Origin: Mesorhizobium sp. LHD-90
GTDB taxonomy: Bacteria > Pseudomonadota > Alphaproteobacteria > Rhizobiales > Rhizobiaceae
Direction: 5' to 3'
Length of the DNA: 64,000 bases
Assembly: GCF_030929505.1 (NCBI RefSeq)
Contig: NZ_JAVFVV010000022.1
Coordinates: forward strand, 1 to 64,000
A model generated the notes under the pieces. It searched no databases, had not been told where the DNA came from, and saw nothing but the letters and a program-made list of their open reading frames with translations. Every line of letters begins with the position of its first letter. The stretch's first letter is position 1. Below, piece after piece: positions 7,876 through 17,602 of this stretch. The translations under genes were made by a program, and so were the position numbers.

Positions 7876-9435
7876 ATGAATAAGCTTTCCACCACGAACC
7901 TTTCACGCCGGACCGTGCTCGCGGGCGCCGGGGCGCTCGGCTTGGCGTCGCTGATCTATCCGGGCGCGCAGGCGCGTGCCGCCGGATCGACCCTCAGGGT
8001 CCGCTCGTATGGCGATATCCAGATTCTCGATCCGGCCTATCGTCTCGCGGCGCCGGAGGGCGACATCACCAATGTCATCTTCGCCGGACTGGTGATCACG
8101 ACGGCCGGCGACAAGTGGGGCTGGAAGCCGATGGCCGTCGAGACGATCGAACAACTTGACCCGCTGACGGTCGCCTTCAAGCTGCGCGACAACATCGGCT
8201 TCACCGACGGGTTCGGCCAGATGACGGCGGAGGATGTGAAGTTCTCGATCGAGCGCATCGCCGATCCGAAAAACGAGTCGCCCTATGCCGGCGATTGGGT
8301 GACGCTGAAGGAGGTAGAGGTCAAGGACAAGCTGTCGGGCGTGATCCACCTCAAGGAAGCGTTTGCGCCGCTGTGGACGTCGACATTGCCGACCCCTTCC
8401 AGCACCATCCTGTCCAAGCGCGCAGTCACCGAGGCCGGCGGCAAGCTCGGCGTCAAGGCGGTGGCCCAGTCGGGACCGTATTTGCTCAAGGAATGGCTGC
8501 CCAAGCAGCGCACCGTGCTCGTCCGCAATCCCGACTGGAAGTATGAGCAGGGCGCCTACGACGAGATCCACGTCCATCCGATCGAGGACGAGAAAACTGC
8601 CGAACTCGGCTACGAAGCTGGCGACCTCGACTATACCTGGACCTCCGTGTCGTCGATCACGCGCCTGAAGCAGACGCCGCCGGCGGATACGACGGTGGTC
8701 GAAAAGCCGTCGCTGGCCTTCGTCTGGTTCGGCATGAACAAGGCGGTGGCGCCCTTCGACAACCCGGACGCCCGCCGCGCCGTGCAATATGCCGTCGACC
8801 GCAAGGCCGTCGTCGACGCCGCCTATTTCGGCGCCGCGGCCACGGCGAACGGCATCATCGCGCCCGGCCTGGTCGGGCACCGCGAGAAGAACCTCTACGA
8901 CTACGATCCGGACAAGGCGCGCGAACTGATCGAGAAGTCGGGTCTCGCCGGCCAGACGGTGGTGCTGGACATTCTGAACAAGACCGAGCGTCTGTCGGCC
9001 GCGCAGGTCATCCAGGCCAATCTTGCGGATGTCGGCGTCACCGTCGAAATCAAGCAGAACGACAGTGGTACGTTCTGGACCCTCGGCTCAAAGGAGAACG
9101 AGTACTCAAAGAAGCTGCAGATGGTGGTGCAGCGCTTCTCGATGCAACCCGATCCGAGCTGGGCCACCGAATGGTTCACGCGCAGCCAGATCGGCGTCTG
9201 GAACTGGGAAAGCTTCGACAGCGAGGAGTTCGACAAGCTGGTCAACGAAGGCAAGGTCGAACTTGATCCGGCCAAGCGCGACGTCATGTACAAGAAGATG
9301 CAGGACCTGATGGAGGAAAGCGGCTGCTACGTCTTCCTTACCCACGAGGTTGCCGGCGTGATGTATCGCAACAGTGTCGTCGCGGCCCTGAAGCCGAATG
9401 GCGAGCCCGTCTTCGCGGACTTCAAGCCCGCCTGA
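7876..9435 (+). CDS. Tat-exported solute-binding protein of a peptide-type ABC importer
   Basis: A 519-residue extracellular solute-binding protein family 5 (DppA/OppA type). The start is ATG 7876 with AGAGGG before it. The N-terminus carries a twin-arginine signal (SRRTVLAGAGALGLASLIYP, about residues 10-29) and a probable cleavage after ARA near residue 36. Family 5 proteins bind peptides, opines, nickel chelates or glycosides. It heads a complete importer (two permeases, two ATPases) followed by a hydrolase and an MttB-type methyltransferase. Tat export suggests folding before secretion. The ligand cannot be read from sequence; the context points to a peptide-like or N-methylated amine compound. 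Confidence 0.9.
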   Translation: MNKLSTTNLSRRTVLAGAGALGLASLIYPGAQARAAGSTLRVRSYGDIQILDPAYRLAAPEGDITNVIFAGLVITTAGDKWGWKPMAVETIEQLDPLTVAFKLRDNIGFTDGFGQMTAEDVKFSIERIADPKNESPYAGDWVTLKEVEVKDKLSGVIHLKEAFAPLWTSTLPTPSSTILSKRAVTEAGGKLGVKAVAQSGPYLLKEWLPKQRTVLVRNPDWKYEQGAYDEIHVHPIEDEKTAELGYEAGDLDYTWTSVSSITRLKQTPPADTTVVEKPSLAFVWFGMNKAVAPFDNPDARRAVQYAVDRKAVVDAAYFGAAATANGIIAPGLVGHREKNLYDYDPDKARELIEKSGLAGQTVVLDILNKTERLSAAQVIQANLADVGVTVEIKQNDSGTFWTLGSKENEYSKKLQMVVQRFSMQPDPSWATEWFTRSQIGVWNWESFDSEEFDKLVNEGKVELDPAKRDVMYKKMQDLMEESGCYVFLTHEVAGVMYRNSVVAALKPNGEPVFADFKPA

Positions 9436-9485
9436 CGAAATGCGACTGCTAGGCACGGCGTGGGGCCGTTCAGGTCTGTCCTGAG

Positions 9486-10433
9486 ATGCTCCGCTACGCA
9501 CTGAAACGACTGGGGCTCGGCATCGTCATCGTGAGTGTCGCGATGATGATGCTGTTCGCCATGGTCTACGTCATTCCCGGGGATCCGGCGTCGGTGGCGC
9601 TAGGCCCCCGCGCCACGCCGCAGATGATCGAGGCGTTGCGCGCGCGCATGGGCCTCGACCAGCCGATCTGGATGCAATTCCTGAAATTCTATACCTCTGC
9701 GTTCCGCGGCGATCTCGGCACCGAGGTTCTGTCCGGCCGCCAGGTGCTCGACGTCGTGTTCGAACAGGTCCCCTTCACGCTCGCCTTGATCGCCGGGGCC
9801 ATCTCCTGGTCGGTGCTGCTCGGCATTCCGCTCGGCTGCATCGCCGCGGTCAGGCGCGGCGGCTTCGTCGACCGCGTTGTCGGCATATTGTCGGTCGCGG
9901 TGATCGCCCTGCCGTCCTTCGTCATCGCCATCTATTCGCTGCTGATCTTCGCAGTGGCGCTGCGGTGGCTGCCGGCGATCGGTGCCGGCGAACCGGGCAA
10001 TCTGAAGAGCCAGCTCATGGCGCTGATCCTGCCTTCGCTCGCAGTCGGCCTGGGCTGGGTAGGCTACATCGCGCGCATGGTGCGCGCCTCGATGCTGGAG
10101 ACGCTGGAGGCGAGCCATATCCGCACCGCCCGCGCCTTTGGCCTGTCTGATCGGCGCATCACCTATTCCTATGCCTTGCGGATCGCCATCCTGCCGACGA
10201 TCACGCTGCTCGGCGTCGGCATCGGCCACATGCTGTCGTCTTCGGTCTTCGCCGAAATTGTCTTCGCCAGACCGGGCATCGGCAAGCTCGTCTATGAAGC
10301 TATCTCCGTCCGCAACTATCCGATCGTCACCGGCGCGGTGCTGGTGACGACTGTCTTCTTCGTCGTCGTCAACGTGCTTGCCGACATCGTCATCGGCGCA
10401 TTGGATCCCCGTGTCAGAGCAAGCTTTGATTGA
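9486..10433 (+). CDS. ABC importer permease, DppB/OppB type
   Basis: A 315-residue inner-membrane permease with six predicted helices, beginning MLRYALKRLGLGIVIVSVAM and containing the IPGDPASVALGP segment typical of DppB. The EAA loop that contacts the ATPase is visible in ASHIRTARAFGLSDRRITYSYALR. It forms the translocation pore with the next permease, which overlaps its end by 23 bases. Confidence 0.9.
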   Translation: MLRYALKRLGLGIVIVSVAMMMLFAMVYVIPGDPASVALGPRATPQMIEALRARMGLDQPIWMQFLKFYTSAFRGDLGTEVLSGRQVLDVVFEQVPFTLALIAGAISWSVLLGIPLGCIAAVRRGGFVDRVVGILSVAVIALPSFVIAIYSLLIFAVALRWLPAIGAGEPGNLKSQLMALILPSLAVGLGWVGYIARMVRASMLETLEASHIRTARAFGLSDRRITYSYALRIAILPTITLLGVGIGHMLSSSVFAEIVFARPGIGKLVYEAISVRNYPIVTGAVLVTTVFFVVVNVLADIVIGALDPRVRASFD

Positions 10434-11298
10434 GCGGCGGCCGCTGACGCGGCTCGGCGGCCTGGGACGGACCCTGCGGCGCATCATGCGCGAGCCGCTT
10501 GGCGCGCTGGGTTTGTCTCTCGTCGTGTTCGTCGTCCTCATGGCGCTGTTCGCCGATGTTCTGGCATCCTATCCATCCACCAAGCTCTCGCCCGCCGACC
10601 GCTTCCAGCCGGCGAGCTGGCAGCATCTCCTCGGCACCGACCATCTCGGCCGCGATCTTTTCTCGCGTGTGCTTCATGGCGGCCGCATCGCGCTTGCCAT
10701 CGCCCTCGGCGCAACGGGAGCATCGCTTGTCATCGGCATCGTGCTCGGCCTTATCGCCGGCTACGGACCGCGCTGGCTCGACAATCTGATGCTTCTTCTG
10801 TTCGATGCGTTGAAGAGTTTTCCGACCGTAATGCTGGCCCTGACGCTGGTGACGCTCACCGGCCCGTCGCTCACGGCTGTCGTCGTCGTGGTCGTTCTCG
10901 TCAGCGTACCCGGCTACGCGCGCATCATCCGCACACAGACATTGGTCCTGAAATCGGCTGAGCACGTCATGGCGGCACGCTCGATGGGGGCGAGCACCGC
11001 TCGCATCCTCGCCGTCCACATCATGCCCAACGTGATCGGCCCCATCCTGATCCTCGCCTCCATGGACATCCCCGTCGTGGTGGCCATAGAAGCGGGCCTC
11101 AGCTTCCTCGGCCTCGGTGTGCGGCCACCCATGCCGAGCTGGGGCTCGATCCTGAACGACGGCTTCGCCAACATCCGCGACTCCTACTGGATCGTCGTCG
11201 CGGGCGGCCTGCCAATCGTGCTGACGACGCTCGGGTTCACCTTCCTCGGCGAGACGTTGCGCGACGTCTTCGACCCGCGGCTGAGGGGGCGCGGATGA
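10411..11298 (+). CDS. ABC importer permease, DppC/OppC type
   Basis: The second permease, 295 residues from GTG 10411 (an in-frame ATG at 10378 would overlap the previous gene by 56 bases). It shows the DppC hallmarks: an N-terminal soluble stretch, a first helix LGLSLVVFVVLMALFADVLA, then HLLGTDHLGRDLFSRVLHGGR, and the EAA loop in MAARSMGASTARILAVHIMPN. Its stop overlaps the start of the first ATPase gene (ATGA), so the importer is translationally coupled. Confidence 0.9.
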   Translation: MSEQALIERRPLTRLGGLGRTLRRIMREPLGALGLSLVVFVVLMALFADVLASYPSTKLSPADRFQPASWQHLLGTDHLGRDLFSRVLHGGRIALAIALGATGASLVIGIVLGLIAGYGPRWLDNLMLLLFDALKSFPTVMLALTLVTLTGPSLTAVVVVVVLVSVPGYARIIRTQTLVLKSAEHVMAARSMGASTARILAVHIMPNVIGPILILASMDIPVVVAIEAGLSFLGLGVRPPMPSWGSILNDGFANIRDSYWIVVAGGLPIVLTTLGFTFLGETLRDVFDPRLRGRG

Positions 11299-12281
11299 CG
11301 GTTCTCGATGTCCGCGACCTCAGCGTCGACTTTGCCACGGAGGACGGCGCTCTTCAGGCCTTGAAGAAGGTCGAGTTGACCGTGCCGAAGAACCGCATCG
11401 TCGGCGTCGTCGGCGAGTCCGGCTGCGGCAAGTCAACGCTGATCAACGCCATTCTCGGCCTGCTCGCCGACAACGGCAGCGTCACGTCCGGGCGCATCCT
11501 GTTCGAGGAAGGCCAGGACCTCGCGCATCTCGACGGCGCGGCGATGCGCGCCTTGCGCGGGCGAAAGATCGCCACCGTGTTCCAGGATCCAATGGGCGCG
11601 CTCAACCCGGTGCTGTCCGTCGGCCGGCAAATGCGCGACATCCAGTATCGGTCGGGCCTCTCGCGCCGGGAAAAGGATACGCGTTCCGTCGCCATGCTGC
11701 GCAAGGTGCGCATACCCGATCCCGAAAAGCGCCTGGCGCAGTTCCCGCATGAATTCTCCGGCGGCATGAAGCAGCGCATCGCCATCGCCATGGCGTTGAT
11801 GATGGAGCCGTCTTTGCTGATCGCCGACGAGCCGACCACGGCGCTCGACGCGACGCTCGAAGTCACCATCATTGAGCTTCTCAAAGAACTGCAGCAGCAG
11901 ATCGGCTGCTCGGTCCTGTTCATCTCGCACCATCTCGGCGTCATTGCCGAACTCTGCGACGAGATGATCGTCATGTACGCCGGTGAGGTAGTGGAGCGCG
12001 GCACGACCCGCGACATCTTTCACAATGCGCGCCACCCTTACACGAGAAAACTTCTCGCCTGCGATCCCGCCCGCCTGTCGCATCGGGCGGCTCGCCTGCC
12101 GACCATCCCCGGCACGCTGCCCGACCTGCGCCGCCGACCGGCCGGCTGCGTATTCCAGGCGCGCTGCGAGATCGCCGACGGCGTCTGCTCCACCATGCCG
12201 CCGGACGCCGTCGTCACGGAAGGCCATGTCGCGCGCTGCTGGCACACGAGCGAGGCGCTGGCTGTGGAAGCCACGGCATGA
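11295..12281 (+). CDS. ABC importer ATPase, DppD/OppD type
   Basis: A 328-residue ATPase with Walker A GESGCGKSTL, ABC signature FSGGMKQRIAIAMAL, Walker B LLIADEPTTALD and switch His in FISHHLGV. The C-terminal oligopeptide/dipeptide extension has the cysteine cluster CVFQARCEIADGVC, which in some Dpp/Opp ATPases holds an Fe-S cluster. It overlaps the previous and next genes by ATGA junctions. Confidence 0.92.
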   Translation: MTVLDVRDLSVDFATEDGALQALKKVELTVPKNRIVGVVGESGCGKSTLINAILGLLADNGSVTSGRILFEEGQDLAHLDGAAMRALRGRKIATVFQDPMGALNPVLSVGRQMRDIQYRSGLSRREKDTRSVAMLRKVRIPDPEKRLAQFPHEFSGGMKQRIAIAMALMMEPSLLIADEPTTALDATLEVTIIELLKELQQQIGCSVLFISHHLGVIAELCDEMIVMYAGEVVERGTTRDIFHNARHPYTRKLLACDPARLSHRAARLPTIPGTLPDLRRRPAGCVFQARCEIADGVCSTMPPDAVVTEGHVARCWHTSEALAVEATA

Positions 12282-13285
12282 CGTCCGAACCATTGTTGAC
12301 CGTCTCCGACTTGCGCGTGCAATTCCGCATGGGCGGGATCATGGCAGGTCTTTCCGGCCAGCCGACCAGCATCGAAGCAGTCGCCGGCGTCAGCTTCTCG
12401 CTGGAGCGCGGGCGCACCTTCGCACTGGTCGGTGAGTCAGGTTCCGGCAAGACGACACTGGCGCGCGCCGTCAACGGGCTCCAAGTCGCCGCCGGCGGTT
12501 CGATCCGTTTCGAAGGCCGTGAACTGCGTGATTTTTCGAAGTCCGACTGGAAGCCGGTTCGCCGCCGTATGTCGATGATGTTCCAGGATCCGGTGGGCTC
12601 GTTGTCGCCGCGGCTAAGCGTGCGCTCGATCCTGGCCGAACCCTTCGCCATCCACGGACTGTCGGGCAAGGATGCGAATGCCGAGGTCATGCGCCTGCTC
12701 GCGCTGGTCGGCCTGCCGCGCGACTTCGCCGATCGCTACCCGCACCAGCTTTCGGGTGGCCAGGCGAGGCGTGTCGGCGTCGCGCGCGCCGTGGCTCTCG
12801 ATCCGGTGCTGATAATCGCCGACGAACCGACCGCCGGCTTAGATGTATCGGTGCAGGGCGAGGTGCTGAATCTGCTCAACGACCTGCGCGACCGCATGGG
12901 GCTCTCACTGCTCATCATCACCCACAACCTGCATGTCGTGCGCCAGATCGCCGACAGCATGGCGGTGATGTATCTGGGCCGCTTCGTCGAGGAAGGCGAG
13001 ACCGAGGCGATCTTCGCCGCGCCGCATCATCCCTATACGGCGGCCCTGCTGTCGGCCAATCCCGAGCCGGATCCGGACAAGGTGCATAACCGCATCGCGC
13101 TGCCGGCTGAAGTCCCCTCTCTGCTTGCCAGGCCATCGGGCTGCGAGTTCCACACGCGATGCCCTTTTGCGCAAGACAAGTGCGCGGCCGATGCACCCCT
13201 CCCCGCTCGCGTCGGCGCCAGCCTGTTCACCTGCCATTTTCCACTAAACCCAGAGACCGGGGCGGCACTCGCCGGCGCCGGTTAG
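12278..13285 (+). CDS. ABC importer ATPase, DppF/OppF type
   Basis: A 335-residue ATPase partner with Walker A GESGSGKTTL, signature LSGGQARRVGVARAV, Walker B LIIADEPTAGLD and the C-terminal extension CEFHTRCPFAQDKC. It pairs with the DppD-type subunit to energise uptake. Nine bases separate it from the CocE-type hydrolase, so the operon continues. Confidence 0.92.
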   Translation: MTSEPLLTVSDLRVQFRMGGIMAGLSGQPTSIEAVAGVSFSLERGRTFALVGESGSGKTTLARAVNGLQVAAGGSIRFEGRELRDFSKSDWKPVRRRMSMMFQDPVGSLSPRLSVRSILAEPFAIHGLSGKDANAEVMRLLALVGLPRDFADRYPHQLSGGQARRVGVARAVALDPVLIIADEPTAGLDVSVQGEVLNLLNDLRDRMGLSLLIITHNLHVVRQIADSMAVMYLGRFVEEGETEAIFAAPHHPYTAALLSANPEPDPDKVHNRIALPAEVPSLLARPSGCEFHTRCPFAQDKCAADAPLPARVGASLFTCHFPLNPETGAALAGAG

Positions 13286-13294
13286 GAGAATACT

Positions 13295-15322
13295 ATGAAC
13301 GACATTCGCGTGGTCACCGAGTTCCCCCGCAAGGTGCGCGAGATCGAGAACACGTGGGTTCCCATGCCGGACGGCGTGAAGCTCGCCGCGCGCATCTGGC
13401 TGCCGGAGGATGCGGATGCCGATCCTGTTCCCGCCATCCTGGAGTATCTCCCCTATCGCAAGCGCGACGGAACGGTGGAGCGCGATGCGCTCACGCACCC
13501 CTATTTCGCCGGTCACGGCTATGCGGGGGTGCGCGTCGACATGCGCGGCACCGGCGACAGCGAAGGCGTGTGCAAGGGCGAATATCTGAAACAGGAGCAG
13601 GACGACTGCCTCGCCGTCATCGAATGGCTGGCGGAACAGAGCTGGTGCTCCGGCGCGGTCGGCATGATCGGCATCAGTTGGGGCGGCTTCAACGGGCTGC
13701 AGGTCGCGGCCCGCCGTCCGCCCGCTCTGAAAGCGGTGATCTCGCTGTGCTCGACCGACGACCGCTACAATGACGACGTGCATTATCTTGGCGGCGCGCA
13801 GATGTGCGACAACCTGATCTGGGGCACCACCGCCTGGGCGATCGCCATGACGCCGCCCGATCCGCTGATCGTCGGCGACCGCTGGCGAAAAATGTGGGAA
13901 GACCGGCTGAACGGCAACGGCATCTGGATGCAGGCCTGGTTCGAGCACCAGCGCCGCGACGACTTCTACAAGCACGGCTCGATCTGCGAGAACTATGCCG
14001 ATGTGGAGATTCCGGTCTATGCCGTGGGCGGCTGGGCCGACGGCTATCCCAATCCCATCTTCCGGATGCTCGAGAAGCTGCCTGGCATCCGCAAGGGCCT
14101 GATCGGTCCATGGGGCCACAGATACCCGCACTTCGCCATGCCGGGACCGCGCATGGGCTTCCTCAAGGAATGCCTGCGCTGGTGGGACCAGTATCTGAAG
14201 GGCATCGACACCGGCATCGCCGATGAACCGATGCTGCGCGCCTGGATGCAGGAGCCCATGCCACCGGCTGCGATCTATGATCTGCGGCCGGGCCGCTGGG
14301 TCGCCGAACCTTCCTGGCCCGGCTCCGGCATTGGCGAATTGTCCTTGGCGCTGGCGCCCGGTCGCCTGTCGGCGGATGCCGGCAGCGACGATGTCCTGCC
14401 AATCTCCTCGCCCGAGACGGCTGGCCTCTCGTCCGGCGCGTGGTGCGGCTACGGCGTCCTGCCGACCTTGCCGATCGACCAACGCATGGAGGCAGGCAAC
14501 GCACTGATCTTCGAGACCGAGCCGTTGACGGAAGCCGTCGAGATCCTCGGCTTTCCCGAATTCGAGGTGACGCTGGCGTCCGACAAGCCAGTGGCGCTGA
14601 TTTCGGCAACAATGTCGCTGGTGTTGGAGGACAGCGCCGCCGCGCGCGTAAGCTATGGCATCCTCAACCTCACGCACCGGCACGGGGATCTCGACCTTGA
14701 GCCTATGACGCCGGGCAAGACGGAACCCATCAAGATGAAGCTGCGGTGCTGCGGCCAGCGCTTCGAGAAAGGCCAGCGTATCCGGCTGGCCGTCGCGACG
14801 GCACACTGGCCGATCGTTTTCCCCAGCCCCGACAAGGCGACGCTGTCGATCCACTGCGCGGGCAGCAGGCTGATCCTGCCGGTCCGCAAGGCTCGGCCGC
14901 CGGACGACACGCTTTTGCAATTCGAAGGCGCCGAAAGCGCGAGACCAATGGAGCAGAAGGTCATCAAGGCCGGAGAGCCGTTCCGACGCGAGGTGACGAC
15001 AAACCAGATCAACGGCGAGACGACCTATACCCTGATCAATGACGCCGGCGAGGTGCTGCATCCGCATACGGGCATCACTCTCTCCGCCGAGCAGACAGAG
15101 GTCTTCACCGTTCATCCCGACGATCCGAATTCGGCGCGTGGCACCGTCACCTGGAACAAAGCCTATTCGCGCGGCGACTGGAAGGCGCGGGTATCCGTGT
15201 CCGCCACCGTGCGGGCGCTGCGGGATGTCTGGCGGATGGAAACGCACATCGTCGCCCGGGACGGTGATGAGATCGTGGTCGACCGCAACGAGGTGAAAGA
15301 ATTTCCGCGCGATCTGAACTGA
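13295..15322 (+). CDS. CocE/NonD-family serine hydrolase (X-Pro dipeptidyl-peptidase S15 fold)
   Basis: A 675-residue alpha/beta-hydrolase. The nucleophile is Ser128 in GMIGISWGGFNG; RVDMRGTGDSEG precedes it, the aspartate is likely in the GWADGYPN region, and a C-terminal jelly-roll (from about residue 400) is typical of CocE/X-Pro peptidases. Members hydrolyse esters (cocaine esterase), acylated amino acids or X-Pro peptides. GGAG lies nine bases upstream of ATG 13295. Coming after the importer, it may release the N-methylated part of the imported compound. Substrate unknown. Confidence 0.85.
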   Translation: MNDIRVVTEFPRKVREIENTWVPMPDGVKLAARIWLPEDADADPVPAILEYLPYRKRDGTVERDALTHPYFAGHGYAGVRVDMRGTGDSEGVCKGEYLKQEQDDCLAVIEWLAEQSWCSGAVGMIGISWGGFNGLQVAARRPPALKAVISLCSTDDRYNDDVHYLGGAQMCDNLIWGTTAWAIAMTPPDPLIVGDRWRKMWEDRLNGNGIWMQAWFEHQRRDDFYKHGSICENYADVEIPVYAVGGWADGYPNPIFRMLEKLPGIRKGLIGPWGHRYPHFAMPGPRMGFLKECLRWWDQYLKGIDTGIADEPMLRAWMQEPMPPAAIYDLRPGRWVAEPSWPGSGIGELSLALAPGRLSADAGSDDVLPISSPETAGLSSGAWCGYGVLPTLPIDQRMEAGNALIFETEPLTEAVEILGFPEFEVTLASDKPVALISATMSLVLEDSAAARVSYGILNLTHRHGDLDLEPMTPGKTEPIKMKLRCCGQRFEKGQRIRLAVATAHWPIVFPSPDKATLSIHCAGSRLILPVRKARPPDDTLLQFEGAESARPMEQKVIKAGEPFRREVTTNQINGETTYTLINDAGEVLHPHTGITLSAEQTEVFTVHPDDPNSARGTVTWNKAYSRGDWKARVSVSATVRALRDVWRMETHIVARDGDEIVVDRNEVKEFPRDLN

Positions 15323-15342
15323 GGCGCGATTTGGAGGAAGGC

Positions 15343-16887
15343 GTGAACGAAGCGGTGGCGGTGCAACGCGGCGGGCGCCGCGGGCGTGGTGGGGCATCGT
15401 CCGCGACAATCCGCAAAGTCGACTATCACAATTTGCGTAGTCCGTTCACGCCGCAACGCGTCTTCTCCGACGACCGGGTCGCAGCCATTCACAACACTGC
15501 GCTCCGGGTGCTCGAAGACCTCGGCATTCGTATCCTCCTGCCGGAGGCCCGCGCGATCTTTGCTGCGGCCGACGCACTGGTCGACGAAGAGACGCAGATG
15601 GTGCGGATCGGCCGCGATCTGGTCACCGACGCCCTTGCCGCCGCACCGCGCTCGATCCATTGCCATGCCGGCGTGCCCGACCGTGATGTGACGCTCGAGC
15701 TCGGCGTAATGACTTTCATCGGCGGCAGCGGCGCGCCGAATGTGACCGACCGCGAGCGCGGCCGGCGAGCCGGCACGCTTCAGGATTTCTCCGATTTCGT
15801 GCGCCTGGTTCAGGGCTTCGATGCGCTCCAGATCCAGGGCGCCTATGTCGAACCGCAGGATGTCGACATACGCTTCCGCCACTACGCCGTGACGCGCGCG
15901 CAGCTTACCCTCTCTGACAAGCTGCCCTTCGTCTTCGCGCGCGGCACGCCACAGGTCGAGGACGGTTTCGAAATGATCCGGCTCGCCCGCGGCCTTTCGC
16001 GCGACGCCTTCCGCAGCAGCGTCCACTGCTACACCGTCATCAACACCAACTCGCCGCGCCAGCTCGACATACCAATGGCGCAAGGCATCATCGACTTCGC
16101 CCGGGCAGGGCAGGTCTCGATCATCACGCCCTTCTGTCTTGCCGGCGCGATGGCGCCGATCACGGTAGCGGGCGCATTGACCCTTCAGCATGCGGAGGCG
16201 TTGGCAGGCATCACCCTCGCTCAGTTGGCCCGGCGAGGCGCGCCGGTCGTCTATGGAAGTTTCTCGTCAAACGTCGACATGAAATCCGGCGCACCGGCAT
16301 TTGGTACTCCTGAGCACGTCAAGGCAACGCTCGGCGCCGGTCAACTCGCGCGCTACCTCGGCCTGCCCTGGCGCTCTGGCGGCGGCAGCGCTGCCAATGT
16401 TTCCGACGCACAGGCCGCACACGAAAGCCAATTCGCGCTTTGGGGCTCGGTGCTCGCCGGCGCCACCGTCTGCATCCACGCCGCCGGCTGGCTTGAAGGC
16501 GGCCTCAGTGTCTCCTTCGAAAAGCTCGTGACCGATCTGGAAGCGCTGCAGACCATCGCTGAACTCTGCCGCGAGACACCGGGGGACGACAATGCCATAG
16601 GCTTCGACGCCATCGCCGAGGTTCAGCCAGGTGGCCATTTCTTCGCTGCCGCGCATACGATGAGCCGCTACCGGGACGCGTTCTACGAGCCGCTGGTGGC
16701 GGACTGGCAGAATTTTGGCAACTGGACGCAGTCCGGTTCGCGCACGGCGACCGAGCGCGCCACCGACATCTGGAAAAGGCGGCTCGCCGAATTTACGCCG
16801 CCCGCCTCGGCCGCCATGTCGACTGAAACGCTCGATGCCTTCATCGCCCGACGCACCGCGGAAGGCGGCGCCCCTCCAGTGTCCTGA
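15343..16887 (+). CDS. MttB/MtgB-family (COG5598) methylamine/quaternary-amine methyltransferase
   Basis: About 514 residues from GTG 15343, chosen because GGAGG ends five bases before it (an in-frame TTG at 15331 overlaps that site). The protein has the trimethylamine-methyltransferase fold: a TIM barrel with GGSGAPNVTDRERGRR near residue 130 and SGGGSAANVSDAQAAHES near 345. There is no in-frame amber codon, so it is a non-pyrrolysine member, like the glycine-betaine (MtgB), proline-betaine (MtpB) and carnitine (MtcB) enzymes, which pass a methyl group to a corrinoid protein. No corrinoid protein or methylcorrinoid:folate methyltransferase gene is in the window. It implies that the imported substrate carries an N-methyl group. 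Confidence 0.85.
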   Translation: MNEAVAVQRGGRRGRGGASSATIRKVDYHNLRSPFTPQRVFSDDRVAAIHNTALRVLEDLGIRILLPEARAIFAAADALVDEETQMVRIGRDLVTDALAAAPRSIHCHAGVPDRDVTLELGVMTFIGGSGAPNVTDRERGRRAGTLQDFSDFVRLVQGFDALQIQGAYVEPQDVDIRFRHYAVTRAQLTLSDKLPFVFARGTPQVEDGFEMIRLARGLSRDAFRSSVHCYTVINTNSPRQLDIPMAQGIIDFARAGQVSIITPFCLAGAMAPITVAGALTLQHAEALAGITLAQLARRGAPVVYGSFSSNVDMKSGAPAFGTPEHVKATLGAGQLARYLGLPWRSGGGSAANVSDAQAAHESQFALWGSVLAGATVCIHAAGWLEGGLSVSFEKLVTDLEALQTIAELCRETPGDDNAIGFDAIAEVQPGGHFFAAAHTMSRYRDAFYEPLVADWQNFGNWTQSGSRTATERATDIWKRRLAEFTPPASAAMSTETLDAFIARRTAEGGAPPVS

Positions 16888-16906
16888 AGCACGTCGGCGG
16901 CCTTGG

Positions 16907-17602
16907 CTATCCTCCGTCGCGCGCAGTTACCCGCTGCGCGAATTCGGCGAATGTGTCCATCTCGCGCTGGGTCGGATCCTTGCCGGTATGTGTCTTCACG
17001 TAGGAAGGCACAAGCGACAGGCGACTGTTCATGGACTCGACGATCTCGAGCGAATAGTAGCCGATCTGAACGAAGTAGAGGACGCGTGCTCTTACGAAGG
17101 CTTCCTTTTCCTCAAAGCCGTGCCGCTGGAACATGTCGCGGATGGCGTCCACGCGCATTTCGTCTGCCTCGTCGACGGTCCTGTGCACATCGGGTGATTG
17201 CCTGGCCCAGGCCCGGATCGCGAAATCGAGCCGCGGATCGAATAGCGTTTCGTCGACCCAGCATTCAAAGACGTTGAGAACGCCTTCGGTGATGGTGTCG
17301 GCTGACCGCGACGCGCGTTCGACGATGACGCGCGTGTTGCGGTTGCGCCAATAGTCCAGAAGCTGGTCGAGCAGGTCCTGTCGGCTCTTGAAATACCAGT
17401 AAAAGCTTGACCGCGAGACGCCGAGGCGCTGTCCGAGCGAAAGTATGCGCACCGCTTCCACGCCTTCGGACGCCATGGCTTCGAGGGCTACGTTCAGCCA
17501 GTCCTCGCGCGTCGCCTTGAGGTTGCCGGTTGGGCCGGCGCGGCGGTCTTCGTCCTGGTTGCTGGGGCTGGAGAACATTGAGGGTGAGCGACTTTCAACC
17601 AA
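16907..17602 (-). CDS. TetR-family transcriptional regulator
   Basis: A 231-residue protein (or about 223 if it starts at the second Met, MFSSPS). The TetR helix-turn-helix is clear at about residues 32-80: WLNVALEAMASEGVEAVRI, then LGQRLGVSRSSFYWYFKSR. The C-terminal ligand domain is of the type with many aromatic residues (RVLYFVQIGYYSLEI). It is convergent with the MttB gene, 19 bases away. It is the best local candidate for binding the repeated GACAC-N2-GTGT palindromes, but this is not demonstrated. Confidence 0.88.
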   Translation of the reverse strand: MVESRSPSMFSSPSNQDEDRRAGPTGNLKATREDWLNVALEAMASEGVEAVRILSLGQRLGVSRSSFYWYFKSRQDLLDQLLDYWRNRNTRVIVERASRSADTITEGVLNVFECWVDETLFDPRLDFAIRAWARQSPDVHRTVDEADEMRVDAIRDMFQRHGFEEKEAFVRARVLYFVQIGYYSLEIVESMNSRLSLVPSYVKTHTGKDPTQREMDTFAEFAQRVTARDGG

